Of a stretch of 64,000 nt of DNA, positions 24,857 to 33,972 are shown one piece after another. Both the position numbers and the translations under genes were made by a program. The stretch is from Butyrivibrio sp. (GTDB lineage: Bacteria; Bacillota; Clostridia; Lachnospirales; Lachnospiraceae): positions 62,001 through 126,000 of the forward strand of contig NZ_SVFW01000005.1 in assembly GCF_015056685.1 (NCBI RefSeq). The letters are read 5' to 3'. The notes beneath the pieces were generated by a model. It ran no database searches. It saw only the letters and a program-made list of their open reading frames with translations, and had not been told where the DNA came from. Numbering within the stretch: position 1 is the first letter of the stretch; each line of letters starts with the position of its first letter.

Positions 24857-25587
24857 TTTCTTTCATTATATGGATAATACTTTTTTGATACATTTGGATA
24901 TGGGACAACCCTGTGCCTTGGAAGACCATACGCAATCTCAGAAATACTCTCCTGAAGACAGGTGCATATCCTATCAGCTTCAACATCTGACTTTGCCTTA
25001 GGATCATACATGATGGGCTTTCCAAAAATGAGCTTTTTAAGTTCCGGGCATACATACATAGGAACAAAAGGAACGCTCTTACCGGTTTGCCTGTAGTAAT
25101 ACTTGGCAACATAGACAAAGCCCCTCTGAAACTCATGAACGATGTTATTGTATTCTGTGTAATCCTCAGGAAAAATAACAACGGATGCATTCTCAGCAAG
25201 CTTTTCACCTGATATCTGAAAAGTCTTCATGACACGTTTATCTCTGTACACCGGGATTGTATCTGCATTGGTAAATATGAGTTCTGAAAGCGGAGGAATG
25301 ATATGGGAAAAAAGTTTAAAGAACGGTCTTAAAATAACAGGCTTTTTTGACCAAAAATCCTTGTATGCATAATCAGCAACTTTATCTTTTTCCATCATCT
25401 CAGAAATACACCAGGTATAATGTTTTCTGGGAAAATACAGCTCTGCCGCAAGCGGGCCAAAGGCCTGAGAATGATTTCCCACAACTATCGACGGTCCATC
25501 GGGAAGGTTTTCTACACCTTCTGCTTTAAATACCGGAGCTACCATAGAAACTATTTTTCTGATCACACAAAAAACAGGACTTTTCAC
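24853..25587 (-). CDS. PlsC-like acyltransferase
   Basis: A 244-residue protein of the lysophosphatidate acyltransferase family. VVGNHSQAFGP corresponds to the HX4D block, but the Asp is replaced by Gly. FPEDYTEYNN replaces the usual FPEGTRS block, and VPMYVCPE matches block IV. The deviations suggest an unusual substrate or a non-catalytic member. It starts at GTG 25587 behind GGAGG and is the first gene of the PlsC-PAP2-E2-like cassette. Confidence 0.8.
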   Translation of the reverse strand: MKSPVFCVIRKIVSMVAPVFKAEGVENLPDGPSIVVGNHSQAFGPLAAELYFPRKHYTWCISEMMEKDKVADYAYKDFWSKKPVILRPFFKLFSHIIPPLSELIFTNADTIPVYRDKRVMKTFQISGEKLAENASVVIFPEDYTEYNNIVHEFQRGFVYVAKYYYRQTGKSVPFVPMYVCPELKKLIFGKPIMYDPKAKSDVEADRICTCLQESISEIAYGLPRHRVVPYPNVSKKYYPYNERK

Positions 25588-25676
25588 ATTTCCTCCAACA
25601 TAGATTTAAGTCAAACTAAGGTATTAGTATAACTCTTTTTTAATTTCTTCGCCATACATAAACAGTCATAATTCCA

Positions 25677-25709
25677 AATAAAAAAGCATGTCTTTCTCGG
25701 CATGCTTTC
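25677..25709 (-). terminator. Terminator of the metNI operon
   Basis: AAAGCATG/CATGCTTT hairpin followed on the minus strand by TTTTTT, about 45 bp past the metI stop. Confidence 0.85.
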
Positions 25710-25751
25710 AATTATTTGGGAAGTTTTCCTACTGCCCTAAATTTAGGATGA

Positions 25752-26414
25752 TCAGCTCATCTTCTTGTACATATGGTTTCCTATCATCTGAATAAGCTGA
25801 ACAAATGCTATCAGTACGATTGAACATACAATAAGATAATCTGTTTTGTACTGCTGGTAGCCATAACGGATCGCAATATCACCTATTCCGCCACCGCCTA
25901 CTGTACCTGCCATTGCAGAATATCCGATGAGAGAAATGATAAGAAGTACTACACCGTTTAACATTCTTGGAATAGATTCTTTTACATATACTCTCATAAG
26001 TATCTGGAAGTTAGACGCGCCAAATGATCTGGCAGCTTCTATAACTCCGGAATTAGTCTCTCTAAGGCTTGTCTCAAATACCCTTGCAATATAAGGAATT
26101 GCTGACACTGTAAGAGGTACGATCGAAGCAGTTGTTCCAATAGACTTTCCTACAACCATTCTTGTAAACGGAATGAGTATTACCAAAAGAATGATGAAAG
26201 GAAAGCTTCTGAAAACATTAACAATAAAACTGAGTATCTCATATACCAGCTTGTTAGGCTTAAGTCCGTCGGGAGCTGTAAGCGTAAGAATGATCGCCGG
26301 TATAAAGCCCAGTATCACTGAAAAAAGTGTAGACCAGAACACCATGTAAAGTGTCTGCTTAAAGGCAGTGAAAACAACTGCTCCCATGCCTGTTGTTGAT
26401 AAAATTCCTGACAT
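25752..26414 (-). CDS. metI: Methionine ABC transporter permease
   Basis: Membrane subunit of the MetNIQ D/L-methionine importer. The 220-residue protein has five to six hydrophobic helices and the ABC-importer EAA-loop region EAARSFGASNFQILMRVYVKE, which contacts MetN. YSAMAGTVGGGGIGDIAIRYGYQQ near the C-terminus is a MetI hallmark. Start behind AGGAG, 24 bp downstream of metN. Confidence 0.95.
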   Translation of the reverse strand: MSGILSTTGMGAVVFTAFKQTLYMVFWSTLFSVILGFIPAIILTLTAPDGLKPNKLVYEILSFIVNVFRSFPFIILLVILIPFTRMVVGKSIGTTASIVPLTVSAIPYIARVFETSLRETNSGVIEAARSFGASNFQILMRVYVKESIPRMLNGVVLLIISLIGYSAMAGTVGGGGIGDIAIRYGYQQYKTDYLIVCSIVLIAFVQLIQMIGNHMYKKMS

Positions 26415-26438
26415 TTGTAATTCTCCTATATAAGCAAT

Positions 26439-27410
26439 TTAGTTAATGCGCTCCCATGTAACTTTCTTGGAATCAAGGAAAGCACAGGCTCTATCAAGGT
26501 CTTTTTCCTCCATATTAAGGACAAGGCTTCCATAAACATCTTCTCTGAAGTCCTCAAGCTTTGCCCAACAGATGTTGAAATCTGTGTGAAGCTCCTGGGA
26601 CATCTGTGTAACGATAGGCCTCTGATTGCCCTCTCCAAAGAAAAAGAGCTTAAGATTAACTCCTGTCGTTGGAAGCTTATCACTCTCTTCTCTAAGGAAG
26701 TCTCTGATCTCACGTTCTTTTGGCCATACAAAGAGCTGTTCAGGCTTACCAACTGCAAGCATTTTGCCGCTGCTAAGGAAAGCTACCTTCTGACAGATCT
26801 GCTTAACTACTTCCATCTGATGGGTTACGATGATGATTGTAATTCCCATCTCCCTGTTGATCTTCTGTAACAGTGCAAGAATGCCCTTTGTAATCTCAGG
26901 GTCAAGTGCACTTGTAGCCTCATCACACAATAAAAACTCAGGATCAAGCACCAGCGCCCTTGCTATGGCAACTCTCTGCTTCTGTCCGCCTGAAAGTTCC
27001 CTTGGCTTGGCATGTACCTTATCTTCAAGTCCTACAAGCTTTATGAGGTTTAAGATCTTTTCTTTTGCCTCAGGTGTATTGGTCTTCATGCCCCAGAACT
27101 TCATAGGAAGAGCCACATTTCCATACACATCAAGTCGCTCAAGAAGATTAAAGCCCTGGAAGATCATTCCCATTCTCTTTTGAAGAAGACGAAGGTTCTT
27201 TTTATCATTGATGTCAACCTTCTGATCATCTACAAGTATCTCTCCCTGATCGTATGACTCAAGACCGTTTATGCATCTGAGCAGTGTTGACTTTCCGGCT
27301 CCTGACTGTCCGATTATTCCGAAAATCTCTCCCTTTTCTATTTCAAGAGAAATGTCTTTTAATACTTCATTGTTCTTAAAAGACTTCTTAACATTTTGAA
27401 TCTTTATCAT
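26439..27410 (-). CDS. metN: Methionine ABC transporter ATP-binding protein
   Basis: ATPase of the methionine importer. Walker A is GQSGAGKST, the Q-loop FQGFNLL, the signature LSGGQKQR, Walker B FLLCDEATSALD, and the H-loop VTHQ. After about residue 245 a NIL domain follows, the regulatory methionine-binding domain that inhibits transport when methionine is high. Length 323. It forms an operon with metI; the binding protein gene metQ lies upstream beyond the GH2 gene. Confidence 0.95.
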   Translation of the reverse strand: MIKIQNVKKSFKNNEVLKDISLEIEKGEIFGIIGQSGAGKSTLLRCINGLESYDQGEILVDDQKVDINDKKNLRLLQKRMGMIFQGFNLLERLDVYGNVALPMKFWGMKTNTPEAKEKILNLIKLVGLEDKVHAKPRELSGGQKQRVAIARALVLDPEFLLCDEATSALDPEITKGILALLQKINREMGITIIIVTHQMEVVKQICQKVAFLSSGKMLAVGKPEQLFVWPKEREIRDFLREESDKLPTTGVNLKLFFFGEGNQRPIVTQMSQELHTDFNICWAKLEDFREDVYGSLVLNMEEKDLDRACAFLDSKKVTWERIN

Positions 27411-27442
27411 TTTACCTAACTTCCTGTTGAATCATATTCATA

Positions 27443-27467
27443 CAAAGCCCGCAAAAAGCGGCTTTTT
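27443..27467. terminator. Hairpin between the GH2 gene and metN
   Basis: AAAGCC(C)GC/GCGGCTTT stem. The better T-run (CTTTTTTCG) is on the plus strand; the minus-strand tail is GGGCTTTGTA. It probably ends GH2 transcription weakly, allowing some read-through into metN. Confidence 0.5.
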
Positions 27468-27499
27468 TCGCAATCACATGTACTAATATATCATATTTT

Positions 27500-30400
27500 T
27501 TAGTTTTTCTCACTAAATCTAAAGCTCTTGAAGTCAAAATTACTTCCCGGAAGGAAAACAAAGGATATATCATATCTGCCTTTTTTATGCTCTATCGGGA
27601 AGCAGACCTTAGTATACTCGCTGCTTTTTGGAAACTCTAGTATTTCTTTGGTCTCTCCGCTTTCGTTCTTCATTCGAAGATGAATAGTGTTGCTGGCAGC
27701 CATTGCCCTTCCTGTGATAATTATTTCTTTTACCCCTTCATCTCCAAAATTCATGTTATTAAAACCAAGCGTAACATTATTGCCAATTCCTTCCACCGCT
27801 CCTTCAGATCTGGTAAAAGAATCTCCATATATGCTGTCTGCATCAAGAGCGCTGTTTTCGCATAGTGCTCGGAGCTGTCTTTCAAAATAAAAGCCTTTAA
27901 TGTGCATCTTATCATAGGTCACAAAGCTAATGGTGTGGACACCGCAGAGGCGCTTTGAAAGCTTCCAGGTCTCCTCCTGATAGGTATTCCAGATCGACTT
28001 TTTCTGGTAGATGACTTCGTCTAACAAAAGAGCTCCCTCATCTCCTGCTATTCCGTCCCAGATCTGTATCTTATAGGCATCGCCTGAAAGAGCAAAAATA
28101 GGAATAGTGATAGTATCAGAGCCTTCGATTCCAAAATCTATGCCGTCATAAGCGATAAGCGTTTCGTTTCCTCTGTCTGTGGCAACGCCGTGCTCATTAC
28201 CTGCAGCGGTCCTGCCCTTGCTATAGCTAAACACATTGCCTGGAATAAGGTTGAATGGATCAAGGAAGGATCTGCCCATTCCGCTTACAGTAAATTTCCG
28301 CGTTGAAATGGTCTTTACAACACCATCCTTATCTTTTGTCTCACATCTTAAAATGAATTCTCCGTCAAAAAGAGCTTCCACTTCCGCCTCATTGCCCTTT
28401 ACTAAGAGCTTGGCAATATTTGACTCATTGCCCTTATTATCAAGTATTCTGTAAAATACTTCCTTATTCGTAGCATTTTCAGGAAGAACTTTTGCTGTAA
28501 CTTTCGCCCTTGAATTCTGCATAGAAAGCTTAGTCTCAGAATCTGTGACAAGCTCAACCTTTCTTACAGGAACTATGTCACTTACCTTTAAGACGTCTAC
28601 AACTGTGTCACCGGCGCTCCCATCTTTCTCCACTATTGCCAGCAGTTTTCCAGAGAAAAGAGCTCTCTCATCTGCCTTATAACTGTCGTAATCTGTGCTG
28701 TCACCGTTATCAAGGCCTATTAATCTTCCTCCTGTCACAGTCACCTTTACTCTGTCGCAGGCGTTTTCTACAGGATTACCCTTCTTGTCAAGAGCGCTTA
28801 TCTTGGCAAAAACAAGATTATCAACGTTTTCGTATATCACTTCGAAACTGTCCGTATCTTCAAAAGATCTGCGCACCTGTTCCGCAATCTCTTTTCCTAA
28901 AGCATCATAAGCTATGGCCTTTATCTCGCCCTTTTCATAAATACACTTATAATCAGCAAAGATGTGGTCTCCGCTTCCTCTCTCATGGGTAAGCTCCTGT
29001 TTACCAAGGCTTTTTCCATTTACAAACAGTTCAACAAAAGGAGCATTGCTGACTACTCTCACATCAACTTCTTCTCCTTCATTGAAGTCCCAATATGGGA
29101 ACACATGAACAAAAGGATCCTTTTTGGCGCTCACCCAGGCTGACTTCCAGGCATAGTAAGCATCCTTGTAAAAGCCTGCCGTATCAATAAGTCCAAAGTA
29201 TGAATTCTTAGTATGGTATGGCGTGGGCTCTCCAATGTAGTCATAGCCTGTCCAGATAAACTGTCCCATGGAGAAAGGCATATCCCTGTCCATACAAATA
29301 CAGCTCTCAATGCTCTCTGCTCCCCAGCTTGTCTGACTGTTTCCAAGGCTTGAACACTGAAGGTCATCGTCAGCCAGAATTCCCTCTGATAAAGGGAAAT
29401 GATATATTCCTCTGCTCTGAACTATTGAATAGGTCTCACTTCCGTATATAACCCAGTCAGGGTGCTCCCTGTGGTGTTTCTCATAAAACTTCTCAGCGTA
29501 GTTATAACCTACAACCTTCAGGATATCAGCGCACTTTTGAGCATTTTCCCAAGGCATATAATTGGAGCCAAAGGTTGGATGGGCATTTCCCATATAATCA
29601 AACTTCTCAACCAGTTCTTTTAACATACGGGTGACCTGCGCACCTCTCTCATCCGCATGGGTATCATAGATTTCATTACCTATGCTCCACATGATGACTG
29701 AAGGGTGATTCCTGTCTCTTTTTACCCAGCTCTCAACATCCCTCTCATGCCACTCTGGAAAAAATCTTGCGTAGTCAAACTCAGTCTTTGATCTCTCCCA
29801 CATATCAAAGCCTTCAGAGATAGCCATAAAGCCTATTCTGTCTAAAAGCTCGATTGTCTGAGGATCAAACATATTATGGGTAAGCCTTATGGCATTTACC
29901 CCCATACCTTTAAGCTGTATGAGTCTTCTCTTCATGGCGCTGTTATTGTAAGCGGCACCAAGAGCACCAAGGTCATGATGAATGCAGACACCGTTTAGTT
30001 TGGTGACCTTTCCATTTAGTAAAAAACCTTTATCAGGGTCAAAAGAAATACTCCTAAACCCTATTGTTACTTCTTCCCTTTGAAGCTCTTTATTTCCATC
30101 AAAAAGAGTAACCTCCAGCGTATAGAGGTTTGGCTCATCATTGGACCACTCTTTTACATTTCTTGCAAAAAAGCTCTTGCCTGTTGCATTTAGCGAAACT
30201 TCTCTCTTTTTATCATCAAAAAGTCTGTAGGAAACGCTTGTATTCTTACTTATTTCTCCTTTTATTTCTGTATCTATATCAAGGAAATATCCCATATCTC
30301 CCTTATGGGTGTGGACATAAATTCCATTCTCAGGGATGTATGTATCTTCATAGCTGCAAAGCCATACATTTCTGTAGATTCCGGCTCCTGAATACCATCT

Positions 30401-30769
30401 TGAATTGGGATTTTGGTAATTGACTCTTACAAGGACATCATTACTGCCTACTTTGCAGTAGTCTGTAATATCGAGAATAAACTGTGAATAGCCATATTTC
30501 CACTCTCCTGCCTTTTGACCATTTATATACACAGTACTGTCCATATAAATTCCGTCAAAAACAAGAAAATGCCTCGGCTTAAGTGTTGTCACAAAGCCCT
30601 TATAATACCAGCCTGTGGCATCTGTATAAAAGTTTCTTGCATCATCTATAAGAAAATCATGAGGTATCTCCACCTCTTTAAACTCAGAAAGCCTGTCCCT
30701 GACATTTTCAAGCTCTGTTCCAAAATCAGTTTTTAAAAACTTCCATCCCGTTACAAATTTTTCTTTCAT
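27500..30769 (-). CDS. Glycoside hydrolase family 2 beta-galactosidase-like enzyme
   Basis: A 1089-residue glycosidase, likely beta-galactosidase or a related exo-enzyme. Order: sugar-binding jelly roll (DGIYMDSTVYING), Ig-like domain, TIM barrel with acid/base Glu366 in WSIGNE and probable nucleophile Glu445 in YGSETYS, a DUF4982-like Ig region, then two C-terminal beta-sandwich modules resembling carbohydrate-binding domains (about 820-960 and 970-1089). No signal peptide, so it is probably cytoplasmic and acts on imported oligosaccharides. It sits oddly between metQ and metN. Its ribosome binding site GGGGAGG lies in the 3' arm of a hairpin. Confidence 0.92.
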   Translation of the reverse strand: MKEKFVTGWKFLKTDFGTELENVRDRLSEFKEVEIPHDFLIDDARNFYTDATGWYYKGFVTTLKPRHFLVFDGIYMDSTVYINGQKAGEWKYGYSQFILDITDYCKVGSNDVLVRVNYQNPNSRWYSGAGIYRNVWLCSYEDTYIPENGIYVHTHKGDMGYFLDIDTEIKGEISKNTSVSYRLFDDKKREVSLNATGKSFFARNVKEWSNDEPNLYTLEVTLFDGNKELQREEVTIGFRSISFDPDKGFLLNGKVTKLNGVCIHHDLGALGAAYNNSAMKRRLIQLKGMGVNAIRLTHNMFDPQTIELLDRIGFMAISEGFDMWERSKTEFDYARFFPEWHERDVESWVKRDRNHPSVIMWSIGNEIYDTHADERGAQVTRMLKELVEKFDYMGNAHPTFGSNYMPWENAQKCADILKVVGYNYAEKFYEKHHREHPDWVIYGSETYSIVQSRGIYHFPLSEGILADDDLQCSSLGNSQTSWGAESIESCICMDRDMPFSMGQFIWTGYDYIGEPTPYHTKNSYFGLIDTAGFYKDAYYAWKSAWVSAKKDPFVHVFPYWDFNEGEEVDVRVVSNAPFVELFVNGKSLGKQELTHERGSGDHIFADYKCIYEKGEIKAIAYDALGKEIAEQVRRSFEDTDSFEVIYENVDNLVFAKISALDKKGNPVENACDRVKVTVTGGRLIGLDNGDSTDYDSYKADERALFSGKLLAIVEKDGSAGDTVVDVLKVSDIVPVRKVELVTDSETKLSMQNSRAKVTAKVLPENATNKEVFYRILDNKGNESNIAKLLVKGNEAEVEALFDGEFILRCETKDKDGVVKTISTRKFTVSGMGRSFLDPFNLIPGNVFSYSKGRTAAGNEHGVATDRGNETLIAYDGIDFGIEGSDTITIPIFALSGDAYKIQIWDGIAGDEGALLLDEVIYQKKSIWNTYQEETWKLSKRLCGVHTISFVTYDKMHIKGFYFERQLRALCENSALDADSIYGDSFTRSEGAVEGIGNNVTLGFNNMNFGDEGVKEIIITGRAMAASNTIHLRMKNESGETKEILEFPKSSEYTKVCFPIEHKKGRYDISFVFLPGSNFDFKSFRFSEKN

Positions 30770-30771
30770 GC

Positions 30772-30828
30772 AAAAAGCCTCCCCAATGTTTTAGCAAACC
30801 ACTTACTAATCATACACCAGAGAGGCTT
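30772..30828 (-). terminator. Hairpin with T-run overlapping the GH2 ribosome binding site
   Basis: Minus-strand arms AAGCCTCTC (30828-30820) and GGGGAGGCTT (30784-30775) pair over a long loop and are followed by TTTTTGC, then the GH2 ATG. The structure could terminate metQ transcription and also hide the GH2 Shine-Dalgarno sequence. Confidence 0.55.
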
Positions 30829-30862
30829 ATATTTGTTTAAATTTTTTAGTTTCTATTTTTTA

Positions 30863-31807
30863 TTACTGTGCGTCAATGAAAGATGCAATAACAGCTCCCT
30901 TATATGTCTCATCGATATAAGCCTTAACCTTGTCAGACTGAAGCGCCTTGATAAGAGCCTGTGTTTTTTCTGATGTCTCATTGCCCTGCTTAACTACAAG
31001 GAAGTTTGTTCTCTTAACAGTTGTCTCATCGTCAAATTCCTCGATATCAAGTGCAGGATATGATGAAGGAAGACCAGCTTCAAGAGCATAGTTACCATTT
31101 ACTGCTGCTGCATCAAGATCAGGAAGTGAAAGTGGAAGGCTTGCTGCCTCAAGAGGTGTGATCACGTATCCGTGAGGGTTAGCCTCTTTATCTTTTGTCA
31201 AAGAATCTTCTGTGTAGTTAGCATCTGTTCCAAAACCACCCTTTGAAGTAAGAAGTCCCTTCTGAACAAGCAGGTCAACAGCTCTTTCTCCGTTATCAGG
31301 ATCGTTAGGAATACCGATTGATGCACCATCAGGAATATCAGCAAGTGCTGTATATTTCTGAGAATAAATTCCCATTGGCTCAATGTGAACGCCTGCTACA
31401 GCTGCAAGGTGAAGTCCTGCGTCTGTATTCTGCTGGTTCATATAACCAAGTGTCTGGAAATAGTTTGCATCAAGCTCGTCAGCTTCAAGTGATGTATTAG
31501 GAAGTACGTAATCTGAGAATACAACTGTCTCAAGTGTCCAGCCATCCTCTGCAAGTACTTCTTTTACGATGTTATCAAGAATTTCTGCGTGTGGTACAGG
31601 TGTAGCACCAACTCTGATAGTCTTGTCTCCATCCTCTGTCTGTGCAGGTGCAGCGTCCTGTGTCTGTTCTGTAGTTTCTGCAGCCTGTGTGTCCTGTGTG
31701 TCCTGTGTTGTTTCTGCTGCATTTTCAGCGCTGCTTCCGCAACCTGTAAGAGCTCCAAAAGCTAGAACACCGGCAAGTACGATACTTGTCAAAAATCTCT
31801 TCTTCAT
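30863..31807 (-). CDS. metQ: Methionine-binding lipoprotein
   Basis: Substrate-binding lipoprotein of the MetNIQ importer (NlpA family), 314 residues. The signal peptide ends in the lipobox LTGC (Cys23) and is followed by a Thr/Gln/Ala-rich linker of about 40 residues. The mature domain begins IRVGATPVPHAEIL, with LDANYFQTLGYMN and VHIEPMGIYS typical of MetQ. Start behind GAGGAGG. No SAM riboswitch is visible upstream. Confidence 0.93.
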   Translation of the reverse strand: MKKRFLTSIVLAGVLAFGALTGCGSSAENAAETTQDTQDTQAAETTEQTQDAAPAQTEDGDKTIRVGATPVPHAEILDNIVKEVLAEDGWTLETVVFSDYVLPNTSLEADELDANYFQTLGYMNQQNTDAGLHLAAVAGVHIEPMGIYSQKYTALADIPDGASIGIPNDPDNGERAVDLLVQKGLLTSKGGFGTDANYTEDSLTKDKEANPHGYVITPLEAASLPLSLPDLDAAAVNGNYALEAGLPSSYPALDIEEFDDETTVKRTNFLVVKQGNETSEKTQALIKALQSDKVKAYIDETYKGAVIASFIDAQ

Positions 31808-31939
31808 AATAATTCCTCCTCAACAATTTTTTCTATTTATTATAAAACAAATTATAGCAATGGAAAGTCCAAATTGGAAATATCCAAGATTTGTATGTAG
31901 CTATAACTCCCGCTTATATCTCCATTAGCATTCACTGTC

Positions 31940-32869
31940 CTATTTTTGCAATGTCCCTTCATAACCTTTTTCTTTAAAAAGCTTCATCATCTCATTGGTG
32001 AGACTGTAATCCAATGGCTGAAGCTCTATGTCACAAGGAGCTACCCATTCTGCATACTTAAGCTCTGATGTATCCATCTGTATTTCTTTTTCTCCTGACA
32101 CATCACAAAAAAATCCCGCCAGTATATCACTTGCAATTCCCCATGGCTGTGACTTGTAATATCTGACGTTACTTACTCTAAGTCCCACTTCTTCCATAAC
32201 TTCACGTTTAACGGTTTCTTCAAGTGTCTCTCCGATTTCTGTAAATCCGGCAACAAGGGCATTATGCGCAAATCCGGTTCTGTATTTTGTTAAAATGAGC
32301 CTGTTGTTCTCTTTATCAGTAACGCCAATAATAACTGCAGGATTTATCCTTGGATAAATGATATTGCCGCATTTAGGACATATCCTTGCTCTTTCAGTCT
32401 TGTGATCTTCATTAAGAGTTCCACACCTGCCGCAGAATCTGGTTACCTGATACCACTCATGGAGCTGAAAAGCTGTATAGGCAGCATATACGTAGTGCTG
32501 AGGATTCAGATACTCTTTCCTAAAGGTCATCATTGAGCAGAACTCAAAACCATCAGGAAGATTGAGATATTTAATATTTCCATCCAAATCTGTTGCAAAA
32601 TCCGCACCATATGTACTATCGGCAATTTCAGGCTTTAATAAAAAAAATCTTTCTTCACCTATACTAAAAAGATAAGTTAATGCTTCATTTGCTTCTTTTA
32701 AATCTACAACCTTTGGAAACGTTATTGTTTTTAATTCAGTATCAGATTTAAGAAGTAATCTTTTTCCCTGGCTGGTATTAATAAAGACAATTACAAAATC
32801 GTCATCTTTATGTTTAATCGTAGGATCATAGTGATTTTTAAGTTCTAACGGTGTAATATCCTGTAGCAT
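31940..32869 (-). CDS. nudC: NAD(H) pyrophosphatase, Nudix family
   Basis: Hydrolyses NADH (and possibly NAD caps on RNA) to NMNH and AMP. The 309-residue protein has the NudC layout: an N-terminal domain, a four-Cys zinc ribbon (CGRCG ... CPKCG) near residues 145-165, then the Nudix domain with GFTEIGETLEETVKREVMEE. SQPW, the NudC-specific motif, follows, with GIAS in place of PFPxS. It lies 24 bp downstream of the HTH-Uma2 gene. Confidence 0.92.
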   Translation of the reverse strand: MLQDITPLELKNHYDPTIKHKDDDFVIVFINTSQGKRLLLKSDTELKTITFPKVVDLKEANEALTYLFSIGEERFFLLKPEIADSTYGADFATDLDGNIKYLNLPDGFEFCSMMTFRKEYLNPQHYVYAAYTAFQLHEWYQVTRFCGRCGTLNEDHKTERARICPKCGNIIYPRINPAVIIGVTDKENNRLILTKYRTGFAHNALVAGFTEIGETLEETVKREVMEEVGLRVSNVRYYKSQPWGIASDILAGFFCDVSGEKEIQMDTSELKYAEWVAPCDIELQPLDYSLTNEMMKLFKEKGYEGTLQK

Positions 32870-32893
32870 TTGCTTATCCCTTCTCTTCCTAAA

Positions 32894-33709
32894 TTATATT
32901 AAAAATGAAATATAACTACTGATCTCATTAAAATCAATTACACATTTTCCTCCATATATTATCACCGGAACTTCGTCCTTAAAACCATAAATATTTACAT
33001 CTTCATGTTCAAAATCATTCACTATTATCTTTTTCTTTTCCGGATCAATCATCCAATACTCTTTTACTCCCGCGTTCGCATATTTTGTAAGCTTAATATG
33101 CATATCCTTACTCTTGGTGGAATCAGACAAGACTTCTACTATAAAGTCCGGTGCTCCATGCACAACTTTTGAATCAATTTTGTCCCTATCACATACAATC
33201 ATAACATCCGGCAGCACCTGAGTTTTTTCATCGTCATCAAGTTGCACACCAGTCGGTGCGATAAAAGGAACACACATACCATTATTATTCGAGATGAACT
33301 GTAACAGCTTGTTAAATATTAATCCGGCAATCAACTGATGGTAAGTTTTTGGGGCAGACATATCATATATAACCCCATCAATCAATTCCACCATCTTATC
33401 GTCAGGTAATTTGTCTATATCTGCAATGGTGTACTCACCTTGCTTTTTCTCATTTTTTTTCATATTCGTTCTGCCATAGGCAGGTTCATCTTCCTTAAGT
33501 ATGTTTTTAATGTCGTCTTTATCATAAAAGGAAAAATCATAAGTAATAAATACTTTTTCCAAAGCCTTCAGTGTCGAATACCTCGGATGCTTGGTTATTC
33601 CGCCTAAAACCTTCTGTACAGTTCCTATTGGAAGTCCTGACCTCTGGGCTATCATTTCATAGCTATATCCAAAATCTTTCTTTTTCTGTTTCATCTCTTC
33701 AATAGTCAT
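32894..33709 (-). CDS. Helix-turn-helix plus Uma2-type PD-(D/E)XK domain protein
   Basis: A 271-residue fusion. Residues 1-60 form an XRE/Cro-like helix-turn-helix (YEMIAQRSGLPIGTVQKVLGG). From about residue 90 the Uma2 (DUF820) fold starts, with MVELIDGVIYDMSAP, LPDVMIVCD and PDFIVEVLSDST, the Asp and ExK-like catalytic elements. Uma2 proteins are common as expanded families with putative nuclease activity, function unknown. Start behind GAGG. Adjacent to nudC, perhaps cotranscribed. Confidence 0.85.
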   Translation of the reverse strand: MTIEEMKQKKKDFGYSYEMIAQRSGLPIGTVQKVLGGITKHPRYSTLKALEKVFITYDFSFYDKDDIKNILKEDEPAYGRTNMKKNEKKQGEYTIADIDKLPDDKMVELIDGVIYDMSAPKTYHQLIAGLIFNKLLQFISNNNGMCVPFIAPTGVQLDDDEKTQVLPDVMIVCDRDKIDSKVVHGAPDFIVEVLSDSTKSKDMHIKLTKYANAGVKEYWMIDPEKKKIIVNDFEHEDVNIYGFKDEVPVIIYGGKCVIDFNEISSYISFLI

Positions 33710-33837
33710 AGCTATACCTCATTTCACAAATACAAATTTATTATCCATATAATACTATTTTTATATCCATCAGGCAACAGTATTCACTATTTTCTTTTCC
33801 ATTTATTATCAATATTATATCCATTATATTTCCACAG

Positions 33838-33865
33838 TTGTATTTCATTTATTTTTTGCTATAAT
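33838..33865 (+). promoter_or_regulatory. Promoter of queA
   Basis: TTGTAT (33838-33843), 16 bp, TATAAT (33860-33865). It leaves a leader of about 100 nt. No preQ1 riboswitch was recognised in it. Confidence 0.55.
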
Positions 33866-33972
33866 AACGTGGCACGGAAAAAGTATCAGTATCATAAAGG
33901 TAATATCATTAAGAATGATCATTAGTAATTAAACGCTAAATGAACAATCATATATAGAAAAGAGAATTTGAA

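Noticed and set aside
29131..29367. ORF inside the GH2 gene on the same strand
   Set aside because: A frame shadow within a well-supported long coding region.
31808..31939. SAM riboswitch upstream of metQ
   Set aside because: The 130-bp gap has no SAM-I type motifs, only a weak TTCCAA/TATAAT promoter and a ribosome binding site.
33866..33972. preQ1 riboswitch in the queA leader
   Set aside because: No preQ1 pseudoknot-like hairpin with the A-rich tail could be seen in the 107-nt leader.
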